6,649 nt of DNA from a bacterium (GCA_018402095.1 JAGYJO010000076.1:1-6649), one strand, 5' to 3'. Positions 1-6,391 are shown, counted from the first letter of the stretch. Translations and numbers: made by a program. Notes: generated by a model not told the origin, from the letters alone.

Positions 1-834
1 GACGAATTGATACTCAACTGCAAAAAAACAAATATGACTATCTCCGAAATGGTGCTCGAAAATGAAGTGATCTGGCAGTCTTTATCAGACATAGATTTTG
101 GTCTCAAAAAAATATGGGACACCATGAAAAACTGTGTAGAAAAAGGCTGCCATACCGATGGTGTATTGCCCGGGGGGTTACATGTGCGTCGCCGTGCCGC
201 AAAAATGTACCAACGCCTACAAAACACGCAGGAAACACATTCCGACGTCATGGACTGGGTCAGCTTGTTCGCATTGTCGGTCAATGAAGAAAATGCCGCC
301 GGTGGACGCGTGGTCACGGCACCTACAAACGGTGCCGCAGGCATTATTCCCGCCGTGTTACATTATTACAAAAAATATTATCAAAAGTTGTCATCCGAAA
401 ATCTGCGCACCTTCTTTTTCACCGCAGGCGCTATCGGTATTTTGTACAAAAAAAATGCATCCATATCCGGTGCTGAGATGGGTTGCCAAGGAGAAGTCGG
501 TGTCGCTTGTTCAATGGCGGCTGGTGGATTGGCAGCACTATTGGGCGGTAGCAATGATCAAATCGAATGTGCCGCCGAAATTGGCATGGAGCATAATTTA
601 GGACTCACATGCGACCCCGTGAAAGGGTTGGTACAGATCCCATGTATCGAACGAAATGCGATGGGCGCGATCAAAGCCATTAATGCCGCAAGACTGGCCT
701 TACAAGGGGATGGCACCCAAATCGTCTCTTTGGACAAAGTCATCAAAACCATGCGCCAAACAGGTGAAGACATGAAAAAACGCTACAAAGAAACATCACT
801 CGGCGGATTGGCGATCAACGTTGTGGCATGCTAA
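1..834 (+). CDS. sdaA: L-serine dehydratase (L-serine ammonia-lyase), iron-sulfur type, C-terminal part
   Basis: Deaminates L-serine to pyruvate and ammonia in the cytoplasm, using a [4Fe-4S] cluster. The left edge cuts the gene. Codon 1 (gac) is in frame and the open frame reaches the edge, so the TTG at 7 is not a start; about 277 codons are visible. The fragment covers the alpha domain of a single-chain (beta+alpha) enzyme, beginning in the linker (DELILNCKKTNMTISEM). Clear family motifs are GVLPGGLHVRRRAAKM, SVNEENAAGGRVVTAPTNGA, SGAEMGCQGEVGVACSMAAG, EIGMEHNLGLTCDPVKG and IPCIERNA. Cluster cysteines in fragment numbering are C162, C204 and C215. The last residue, C277, fits the C-terminal-tail ligand known from the Legionella enzyme, with the same spacings (42, 11, 62) as I recall them. 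No obvious terminator follows. Identity is very secure; which paralogue it is cannot be told. Confidence 0.96.
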   Translation, partial: DELILNCKKTNMTISEMVLENEVIWQSLSDIDFGLKKIWDTMKNCVEKGCHTDGVLPGGLHVRRRAAKMYQRLQNTQETHSDVMDWVSLFALSVNEENAAGGRVVTAPTNGAAGIIPAVLHYYKKYYQKLSSENLRTFFFTAGAIGILYKKNASISGAEMGCQGEVGVACSMAAGGLAALLGGSNDQIECAAEIGMEHNLGLTCDPVKGLVQIPCIERNAMGAIKAINAARLALQGDGTQIVSLDKVIKTMRQTGEDMKKRYKETSLGGLAINVVAC

Positions 835-853
835 GGCCATCAATAAGACACAG

Positions 854-1040
854 ATGACGCCCCCTAAAATAAGCCTTCGGAAAAAACGAAAACCCCCGCT
901 ATCTGAGAATGTATTCTGTAGAACCTACCGTAAAAATCGAACCTCAAAAAATTCGTGTTTACTCAAATATTGAAATTGTACCCGCACAAGAAGAAATTCC
1001 AATAGAAAACACGGATACACCCCAGCAAGAGTCCGCTTAA
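854..1040 (+). other. Doubtful small ORF pair, possibly one frameshifted small gene
   Basis: Two overlapping short frames lie between sdaA and the convergent NYN gene. One starts at ATG 854 and reads MTPPKISLRKKRKPPLSENV (basic, proline-rich) before drifting to a stop near 970. The other starts at ATG 909 and runs 43 codons to TAA at 1038-1040, with an acidic end (EEIPIENTDTPQQESA). Read with one frame change near 911, they would give a coherent protein of about 62 residues with a basic head and an acidic tail. Neither ATG has a good Shine-Dalgarno sequence. I recognise no family. Given the frameshifts elsewhere in the window it could be a decayed small gene, or it could be chance. Confidence 0.2.
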
Positions 1041-1063
1041 AGCAAAAATCTACACCAAAATTT

Positions 1064-1588
1064 TTAGCGAGAAAAATGTTTAAAGGCGGAACGTTTTGCA
1101 GGGATTAACACCGATTCATCCATAGGCAAATGGTAATCTGAGGCTTCAATCAAATCTTCATTCGTACTGCCAATAAAAGACAAGGTCTCTACACGAAGTC
1201 CCTGTGCTTTGAGATGCAATACCAATTCCAAAAAGTCACCATCACCAGACACCAAGACAATACAATCCACCTTGGGCGCCATGGAAATCGCATCAATGGC
1301 AATCCCCATATCCCAATCCCCTTTTGCAGAGCCATCCGCCCGTGTTCTCAGTTCTTTGGATTTCACTTCATAGCCGTTACCTTGTAGCATTTCGATAAAG
1401 GCCGTTTGATCCGATTCTGCATTTTCAACAATATAGCTGAAAGCACGTACCAATTGCCGTCCATTCACAGCCGTTTCCATAAGTTTTGCAAAATTCAATT
1501 TTGCGTTCCAAAGATGTTTTGCTGAGTAAAACATATTCTGAACATCTACAAATACAGCAACGCGCTGAAACGGACTTACTTTATGCAT
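1064..1588 (-). CDS. NYN-domain (DUF88/LabA-like) protein, putative ribonuclease
   Basis: A 174-residue single-domain cytoplasmic protein of the NYN (PIN-like) family, whose characterised members are metal-dependent RNases. The acidic residues expected in the active site are visible: D15 and N18 in VAVFVDVQNMFYS, D91/D93 and D99 in KGDWDMGIAIDAI, and D116/D118 in VLVSGDGDF. The segment SKELRTRADGSAKGDWD is typical of this bacterial subfamily. The chosen start is ATG 1588, which has AAAGG 8 nt upstream. A GTG three codons earlier (1597) would leave no space for that site. The gene follows the aroE relic by 12 nt on the same strand, so the two were probably co-transcribed. No signal peptide or membrane segment is seen. 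Its substrate cannot be predicted from sequence; the RNase activity is family inference. Confidence 0.88.
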   Translation of the reverse strand: MHKVSPFQRVAVFVDVQNMFYSAKHLWNAKLNFAKLMETAVNGRQLVRAFSYIVENAESDQTAFIEMLQGNGYEVKSKELRTRADGSAKGDWDMGIAIDAISMAPKVDCIVLVSGDGDFLELVLHLKAQGLRVETLSFIGSTNEDLIEASDYHLPMDESVLIPAKRSAFKHFSR

Positions 1589-1596
1589 GATGAGCA

Positions 1597-1601
1597 CCTT
1601 T
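1597..1601 (-). promoter_or_regulatory. Ribosome binding site that fixes the NYN gene start
   Basis: AAAGG on the minus strand lies 8 nt upstream of ATG 1588 and overlaps the last base of the aroE stop codon (TGA, 1603-1601). This favours ATG 1588 over GTG 1597 and implies that translation of the NYN gene was adjacent or coupled to aroE. Confidence 0.6.
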
Positions 1602-2450
1602 CATTCTAAAGCATCTTTCATAATGCGATAGGGAATATCTTTTCCTGTAAACAAGCGATAAGCCAAAATCCCCTGACCGGCCAACATACCTGCACCACCT
1701 AACACTTTGGCCCCACGCGAAATAGCAGCCGACATAAAAGCGGTGATCGCAGGCTTGTAAACAATATCAACAACCACGTGATGTGGAGAAACCCAATCCA
1801 TAGAGGGCAAAGGACACTTACCTTCATTCACGCCTTGCATACCCAAGGGCGTCGTTTGGACAATCAGATCAACAGCAGCATCTGAAAAAGGCTCTATACA
1901 CGCGACAACACGAATAGTGGGATAAACGCGCTGTATCGCCGTACACAAGCCCATCGTTTTTTCTGGCGTCCTAGAGTAAACCAATAATTCAGAAATACCC
2001 GCACGACAAAGTGCAAGGCAATCCCCGCTACCGCCAGCATAATAATGGCCACCGATTTTTTTCAGGAATCAAGACAATTCTTCTTTCGAAGAACAAAGCC
2101 ATCACCGTCCGTATTGTACCCTGTCAAAAAGCCATTCTTATTCACAATAATTATTCCTCGCACCCATTTCAGAGGCAACAGAATCCACAATCCAAAAGGC
2201 AAAACAGCTTCTTTATAAGGTACAGTGACGTTCACACCCTTGATAGACAAGGCACATTATACCAGACAACGCAGATTGAATAGACTGCTTATCCACAACT
2301 GGAAAGGCACATAGACGGCATTCAGGCCATGTTCACGATAGGCAAGTCTATCGCCTGGTGAAGCAGAATGAGCAAGGGGATATCAATAATCCCAAAAACA
2401 TCTGTCTGACCATTGATGCCAGAAGTATGTACCAGATTAGAATCACGCAT
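1601..2450 (-). pseudogene. aroE: Shikimate dehydrogenase pseudogene with about ten frameshifts
   Basis: AroE reduces 3-dehydroshikimate to shikimate with NADPH in aromatic amino acid synthesis. The relic runs from ATG 2450 (MRDSNLVHTSGINGQTDVFG) to TGA 1603-1601. At 850 nt it corresponds to about 283 codons once small indels are restored, the normal family length. Family motifs survive but in changing frames: VFGII then YPLAHSASP (2399-2355), GLNAVYVPF then PVVDKQSIQSALSG, GVNVTVPYKEAV (near 2240-2205), DSVASEMGA, NKNGFLTGYNTDGDGF, KKSVAII, then AGGSG, IAL and CRAGISELLVYSRTPEK. From about 2015 down to 1601 the frame is intact and includes DLIVQTTPLGM, VVVDIVYKPAIT and GGAGMLAGQG. The catalytic Lys (VPYK) and Asp (NTDG) are still spelled, but about two codons seem lost after HSASP, where the family has a conserved His. 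It cannot make a normal enzyme. The alternative, a run of sequencing errors, is discussed in the findings. Confidence 0.9.
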
Positions 2451-2528
2451 GGGGAACCCAGAATAAGGAGTGCGCCCTTGATTGTCCAGATGCGGTTATT
2501 CAGGAATAACGCGTCAGTTTCTACACGC

Positions 2529-2636
2529 CAGAGGGCTAAGTGGGATCCACCCTTTGAGATGCCTCAGGGACCAGCTAAGCCCTTTGTTAATCCTCCACTC
2601 GCTCAGCTTCGCTGAGCGAAGATTTTTCGGGGTTTT
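2529..2636 (+). repeat. Intergenic hairpin repeat, copy 1
   Basis: Ordered modules: AGAGGGCTAA (about 2530), GGGATCC (2542), AGGGACC (2566), GCTAAGCCCTTTG (2574-2586), hairpin TCGCTCAGC-TTC-GCTGAGCGA (2599-2619), then TTTTTCGGGG. Copy 2 repeats the same order on the same strand and copy 3 on the opposite strand at 6440-6347. Found by eye; boundaries are approximate. No transposase or target duplication was seen. Confidence 0.55.
2599..2627 (+). terminator. Terminator-like hairpin with T-run, copy 1
   Basis: A perfect 9-bp stem (2599-2607 with 2611-2619) closes a TTC loop. It is followed after GA by TTTTT (2623-2627). It has the form of an intrinsic terminator on the plus strand, but no plus-strand gene lies just upstream. 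It may be the end of a lost gene, part of a dispersed repeat, or a leader attenuator for ilvB if that promoter lies upstream. Confidence 0.5.
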
Positions 2637-2713
2637 AGGTCACTGAGCGCAGCCGAGATGTCGCCCCCTTACCCCCATCTAGGAAATGATTACAGAATCT
2701 AAAGGATTCCTAC

Positions 2714-2809
2714 CCCGGAGAGGCTGAAACGGGATCAAGGACCGGGCCCCTTTGGAGATTCTTTTCTTTCGCTCAGCTTTGCTGAGGAAAAGTTTTTTGG
2801 GGGGAGGGG
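2714..2809 (+). repeat. Intergenic hairpin repeat, copy 2
   Basis: A diverged second copy, starting about 185 nt after copy 1: CCGGAGAGGCTGAA, GGGATC (2731), AAGGACC (2737-2743), GGGCCCCTTTGG (2743-2754), hairpin around GCTCAGCTTTGCTGAG (2771-2786), then TTTTTTGGGGGG (2793-2804). The closest match to copy 1 is the block TCGCTCAGCTTYGCTGAG plus the following T/G run. Confidence 0.5.
2767..2798 (+). terminator. Terminator-like hairpin with T-run, copy 2
   Basis: The stem TTTC-(g)-CTCAGC / GCTGAG-GAAA has one bulged G and a TTT loop (2767-2790), and is followed by six T (2793-2798) and a G-run. It lies about 170 nt upstream of the ilvB ATG, in a position suitable for transcription attenuation. 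There is no branched-chain-rich leader peptide to support classical attenuation. Confidence 0.45.
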
Positions 2810-2828
2810 ATTTTACCCTGCCCGGAAT

Positions 2829-2920
2829 CAGAAAAACAACAAAAACAAAGAAGTAAAATCAAAACAAAACAAAAAGAAACAAAACAAACAACAGAAAGAA
2901 AAAGAACTCCCAAAAAATAA
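2829..2920 (+). other. A/C-rich, almost T-free tract in front of ilvB
   Basis: The 92 nt contain only four T and few G, with repeated AAAAC / CAAAA units resembling a degenerate microsatellite. As RNA it would be an unstructured purine-rich leader upstream of the ilvB ribosome binding site. Whether it aids translation, keeps the leader open, or is just slippage-grown repeat cannot be decided here. Confidence 0.55.
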
Positions 2921-2937
2921 CTATTTTGATAAAATAG
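2921..2937. promoter_or_regulatory. 17-nt palindrome upstream of ilvB, possible operator or promoter element
   Basis: CTATTTT-GAT-AAAATAG is a perfect inverted repeat with 7-bp arms, ending 28 nt before the ilvB ATG. Its right half resembles a -10 box (TAAAAT), but no good -35 box sits at the right distance. It could be a repressor site or simply AT-rich chance. Confidence 0.3.
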
Positions 2938-2965
2938 AAAAATAACAGAAACGCGAGGCTCTAAA

Positions 2966-4687
2966 ATGACAAAAAAAGCAACAACTGGCGCAGAGGCCCT
3001 GATCAAGTGTTTAGAAAACAAAGATGTGAAATTCATATTTGGATACCCCGGTGGCGCAGCCATTCCCATTTTTGACGCATTATTTGATTCCACTATAGAC
3101 CTCGTTTTGGTTCGTCACGAGCAAGGTGCCACCCATATTGCAGATGGCTATGCACGTGCTACGAATAAACCAGGGGTTGTACTCGTCACCAGCGGACCCG
3201 GTGCGACAAACACCATTACAGGTATTATCACCGCACAAATGGATTCAATTCCGCTGGTCGTATTGTGCGGACAAACCATTACCTCGGCATTGGGAAAAGA
3301 TGCCTTTCAAGAGGCCGATGTCTTTGGCATTACAGCCCCATTGGTCAAACATAGCTATTTGGTCAAAGATCCCAATGATATTCCAAGAATCGTAGAAGAA
3401 GCCTTTCATATCGCACAAACGGGACGTCCAGGGCCCGTTATTATCGATTTACCCAAAGACATTACCAGTGCAGACTGCACAGCCTCTCTCAAAAACATCA
3501 CGATGGACTTACCAGGCTACACCATTCCTGAAAAAGCACCTAAAAAAGACATCCAAAAACTAGCCGAACTCCTTAAAGCATCTAAAAAACCTTTAATTTT
3601 GGCAGGACACGGCATCTTGATATCAGGTGCTTCCAAAGAAATGAAAACACTGGCAGAGAAACTAGGCGCACCGGTCACCAACACGCTATTGGGAAAAGGT
3701 GCTTTTCCTGAAAATCATGCGCTAGCGCTAGGTATGTTAGGCATGCATGGCACCGCGTATGCCAACAAAGCCGTTTCCAATTGCGATCTGATTTTTTCAA
3801 TTGGTTGTCGTTGGGACGATCGCATCACACCGGCCAAAATCGAAAGATTTTGCCCCAATGCAAAAAAACTACATATTGATATCGATATCGCAGAAATAGG
3901 AAAAGTACTACAACCAGACGCTTACGCCATTGGTGACGCAAAAGCCATTTTGACTGAACTGATTAAAATGGTAGAGCCACTCCCCACAGAACCTTGGCTC
4001 AAAGAGCTGGATGCTTACAAAAAGAAATATCCCTTGGGCTACAAAATTCATGGGGGTCTCAAAGCCCAACATGTCATCGACGAACTCTACAACCTCACCA
4101 AAGGGGATGCTATCGTCACCACAGATGTCGGCCAACACCAGATGTGGGCGGCTCAATTTTTCAAAACACATGCACCAGATACATGGATTAGTTCCGGTGG
4201 TGCTGGCACCATGGGTTTTGGGTTTCCAGCAGCCATTGGTGCACAAATGGGATGTCCAGACCAAACCGTTATCGCAATCGTAGGCGATGGTGGATTTCAA
4301 ATGACGGCCTTCGAACTCTCCACAGCTGCTATTAGAAAGTTGCCCCTCAAAATCGTTGTCATCGACAATAAATTTTTGGGAATGGTACGTCAGTGGCAAG
4401 AGCTTTTTTATGACCAACGCTTGTCCGGCGTAGATTTGGAAGGCAACCCCGATTTCGTGAAACTCGGTGAAGCTTATGGTATCAAAGGCTTCCGCATCAA
4501 ACGTCCCGCCGATGTTCGCCGCATATTGGAAAAAGCACTAGCCTATAATGATGGCCCTTGCATCATTCATGCTGAAGTCGTGAAAGAAGACAACGTATTC
4601 CCCATGATTCCAGCCGGCGGCAGCAGTGATGACATGATCATCGAAGCCCCTAAATACAAAATGGAAAAACCAAAGGGAAGCACCTAA
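2966..4687 (+). CDS. ilvB: Acetolactate synthase, large (catalytic) subunit
   Basis: Condenses two pyruvates to 2-acetolactate (or pyruvate with 2-oxobutyrate to acetohydroxybutyrate), the first common step of valine, leucine and isoleucine synthesis. At 573 residues it has the usual length. Domain order: N-terminal TPP-binding PYR domain with FGYPGGAAIPIFDAL (25-39) and catalytic E52 in RHEQGATHIADGYARA; central FAD-binding-type domain (about 190-330) with ILAGHGILISGA and SIGCRWDDR; C-terminal TPP/Mg domain with GDG at 440-442 and N468 in VVIDNKFLGMVRQWQELFY. The usual NN of the metal motif reads DN here; the second, metal-side Asn is kept. ATG 2966 is preceded by GAGG 7 nt upstream. ilvN follows after 12 nt, so the pair forms an operon. 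The gene is intact over its whole length, unlike its neighbours aroE and wecB. Confidence 0.97.
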   Translation: MTKKATTGAEALIKCLENKDVKFIFGYPGGAAIPIFDALFDSTIDLVLVRHEQGATHIADGYARATNKPGVVLVTSGPGATNTITGIITAQMDSIPLVVLCGQTITSALGKDAFQEADVFGITAPLVKHSYLVKDPNDIPRIVEEAFHIAQTGRPGPVIIDLPKDITSADCTASLKNITMDLPGYTIPEKAPKKDIQKLAELLKASKKPLILAGHGILISGASKEMKTLAEKLGAPVTNTLLGKGAFPENHALALGMLGMHGTAYANKAVSNCDLIFSIGCRWDDRITPAKIERFCPNAKKLHIDIDIAEIGKVLQPDAYAIGDAKAILTELIKMVEPLPTEPWLKELDAYKKKYPLGYKIHGGLKAQHVIDELYNLTKGDAIVTTDVGQHQMWAAQFFKTHAPDTWISSGGAGTMGFGFPAAIGAQMGCPDQTVIAIVGDGGFQMTAFELSTAAIRKLPLKIVVIDNKFLGMVRQWQELFYDQRLSGVDLEGNPDFVKLGEAYGIKGFRIKRPADVRRILEKALAYNDGPCIIHAEVVKEDNVFPMIPAGGSSDDMIIEAPKYKMEKPKGST

Positions 4688-4699
4688 AAGGAAACTATT

Positions 4700-5221
4700 A
4701 TGGCCATCATCGAATTAATTAAAAACCGTCCCCATATTCATACCATTAGCTTGTTGGTTGCAAACAAACCGGGTGTTCTACTCCGTATTTCACTCATTTT
4801 TTCACGCAGGGGATTCAACATCGAATCCTTGGTCGTCTCCCCCACTCTGGATGGCCGCTATTCCAGAATGACCATTACGGCGCACGGAGAACCCTCTGTA
4901 TTGGAGCAAATCATCAAGCAGGCCAGCAAGCTCATTGATGTAGTCCACGCAAGTGAACACAAAGACTCTAGAGAAGTTGTCGAAAAAGAATTGGCACTGA
5001 TCAAAGTACATGCCAAAGCAGAAAAACGTGCGGAGCTATTGCAAGTGATTCAACACTTCAAATCCATCACCATTGATTTGGGGCCGGAAGAGCTCATTAT
5101 TCAAGTCACTGGTTCCACCGAAAAGTTAGATGCCATGGTCGCCTTTTTGCAAGATTACGGCATTATCGAGCTTGTCCGTACAGGAAAAGTCGTCATGGGT
5201 CGCGGAAAAATGACAACCTAA
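4700..5221 (+). CDS. ilvN: Acetolactate synthase, small (regulatory) subunit
   Basis: Regulatory partner of IlvB: it stimulates activity and mediates feedback inhibition, usually by valine. At 173 residues it matches the long IlvN/IlvH type. The N-terminal ACT domain (about 12-86) shows HTISLLVANKPGVLLRIS and FSRRGFNIESLVVSPT, the effector-binding region of the family. The C-terminal domain (about 95-170) contains ELALIKVHAKAEKRAELL and ends with FLQDYGIIELVRTGKVVMGR. AAAGGA lies just upstream of ATG 4700. The TAA stop is one base before the ATG of wecB. Intact and unremarkable; ilvC, which often follows in other bacteria, is absent here. Confidence 0.95.
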   Translation: MAIIELIKNRPHIHTISLLVANKPGVLLRISLIFSRRGFNIESLVVSPTLDGRYSRMTITAHGEPSVLEQIIKQASKLIDVVHASEHKDSREVVEKELALIKVHAKAEKRAELLQVIQHFKSITIDLGPEELIIQVTGSTEKLDAMVAFLQDYGIIELVRTGKVVMGRGKMTT

Positions 5222-5222
5222 T

Positions 5223-6325
5223 ATGAGCGCCATAAAAATCGGACTCATACTAGGCACACGTCCAGAAGCCATCAAAATGGCAGCCTTTCTATCCCCTCCA
5301 GAGGGTTTCGAAGTCCGCGTTTGTAATACAGGACAACACCGTGAACTAATCACACCCATGCTGGATTTTTTTGGCTACAGAGATATCCATACATTAACAG
5401 CGTGTGTTCCGGGTCAATCACTCGCTGAACTCAGTGCCCGCATGCTCCCCGAAATCAGTACTTGGCTAGAAAGCACGCAGCCTGACGTTGTATTTGTCAA
5501 AGGGGATACACAGTCCTCTTTTATAGGCGCTTTGGCCTCTTTTTACCAAAGATACCTGTTGCACATATTGAAGCAGGGTTACGCACAGACGATCCCTACA
5601 ACCCCTTTCCTGAGGAAATGAATCGTCGTCTCATCAGTCAAATGACAACCTATCACTTCGCCCCCACCAAAAAAGCCGCCCAGAAACTACACACAGAAGG
5701 GTTTCAAGAACGGGTCTGGAACGTCGGAAACACGGGCATTGATGCACTATACGCCACCCTCAAAAAAACAACGGCACCCAAAAATATAGTCATCGATCCA
5801 AACAAAAAAATCATTTTCGTGACCGCCCATCGCCGAGAAAACCATGGCGAGCCAATGATTCATATTTGCCAAGCGTTGCAAGAGATCGTAAAACAACACC
5901 CCGACTGCCAAATCATATTTCCAGTACACAAAAACCCAAAAGTACAGGACACCGTTTCAAAATATCTAAGTAACACCCAAAACATTTTGCTCACAGAGCC
6001 ATTGGACTATCCATCAACCGTTTGGTTGCTCTCGAAATCTTATTTGATACTCACAGACTCTGGTGGTCTCCAAGAAGAGGCGCCTGCTCTGAACAAACCT
6101 GTTCTAGTCATGCGTGACGAGACAGAACGTACAGAAGGCGTCATGTCAGGTGCGGCCAAACTCGTTGGCACGAACCCAAGCGTCATCACAGAAGCCGTCA
6201 CAAGACTATTACGCGACGAACAGGTCTATACCAAGATGGCCAATGCAAATTCGCCCTACGGCAATGGAACCGCCGCCACTCAAATATGGCATATTTTACG
6301 AACTGAATTCGCAGCGCTGCGTTAA
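5223..6325 (+). pseudogene. wecB: UDP-N-acetylglucosamine 2-epimerase with one frameshift
   Basis: The family interconverts UDP-GlcNAc and UDP-ManNAc for cell-surface glycans. The 5' part (5223 to about 5550) gives KIGLILGTRPEAIKMA, NTGQHRELI and VVFVKGD, with D95 of the active site. In the starting frame it then ends in nonsense at TGA 5619-5621. From 5552 the frame one base earlier reads IPVAHIEAGLRTDDPYNPFP and runs intact to TAA 6323-6325, with the catalytic Glu residues (HIEAG, PEEMNRR), the His of VTAHRREN (5828), and TDSGGLQEEAPALNKPVLVM. One base lost from CAAAAG (now CAAAG, 5547-5551) would explain it; restored length is 367 residues, near the usual 376. ATG 5618 lies inside PEEMNRR and is not a real start. 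A few residues also seem missing after IKMA. It starts one base after the ilvN stop without a strong ribosome binding site, probably by coupling. Neither half alone should be active. Confidence 0.9.
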
Positions 6326-6353
6326 TCCCAGCTCTACGGCTCTCTTCCCCCCC

Positions 6354-6391
6354 AAAAAAAAACACCGCGTGCTCGCCAGAAGCGAGCACGC
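6354..6391 (-). terminator. Intrinsic terminator of the sigma factor gene
   Basis: A perfect 10-bp GC-rich stem (6391-6382 with 6376-6367, CGTGCTCGC core) closes a 5-nt loop. On the minus strand it is followed after GGTG by nine T (6362-6354). It lies 60 nt after the rpoD stop codon, the correct place and orientation. The T-run is followed directly by seven G. For wecB transcripts, on the other strand, the hairpin lacks a downstream T-run. Confidence 0.8.

Larger units (their letters stand above)
2451..2965. other. Intergenic region between divergent aroE relic and ilvB
   Basis: There is no convincing gene in this 515-nt stretch. Plus-strand ORF 2358-2615 is largely antisense to the aroE N-terminus and has no recognisable domain. 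From left to right the gap holds an unassigned segment (2451-2528, where the aroE promoter should lie), a first hairpin repeat (2529-2636), a GC-rich linker, a second copy (2714-2809), an A/C-rich tract (2829-2920), a 17-nt palindrome (2921-2937) and the ilvB ribosome binding site GAGG at 2955-2958. No promoter with convincing -35 and -10 boxes could be picked for either side. Confidence 0.6.

Noticed and set aside
2540..2560. T-box-like AGGGTGGA on the minus strand upstream of aroE
   Set aside because: Only the first eight bases resemble the T-box core; the ACCGCG part is missing and no specifier stem or following terminator is seen on that strand.
2358..2615. 85-codon plus-strand ORF (starts MKQNEQGDINNPKN)
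   Set aside because: Its first third is antisense to the clearly recognisable aroE N-terminus, it runs into the hairpin repeat at its end, and it shows no domain or good ribosome binding site.
2658..2728. Short ORFs as ilv leader peptides (ATG 2658 and ATG 2686)
   Set aside because: Both encode about 13-14 residues without runs of Ile, Val or Leu, and neither has a properly spaced ribosome binding site.
2773..3093. Minus-strand ORF with a hydrophobic, membrane-like stretch
   Set aside because: The hydrophobic, Phe-rich stretch comes from reading the A/C-rich tract backwards. It overlaps the start of ilvB antisense and has no family motif.
3908..4417. 169-codon minus-strand ORF inside ilvB
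   Set aside because: Antisense shadow of the well-conserved C-terminal TPP domain of IlvB.
5540..5621. Programmed -1 ribosomal frameshift in wecB
   Set aside because: There is no X-XXY-YYZ slippery heptamer in the correct frame near the junction (TCT TTT TAC CAA AGA). WecB homologues are ordinarily one frame, so a lost base is the simpler explanation.
6311..6320. 10-nt palindrome GCAGCGCTGC near the wecB end
   Set aside because: It lies inside the coding sequence, has no T-run after it, and a 10-nt palindrome of this kind is expected by chance.
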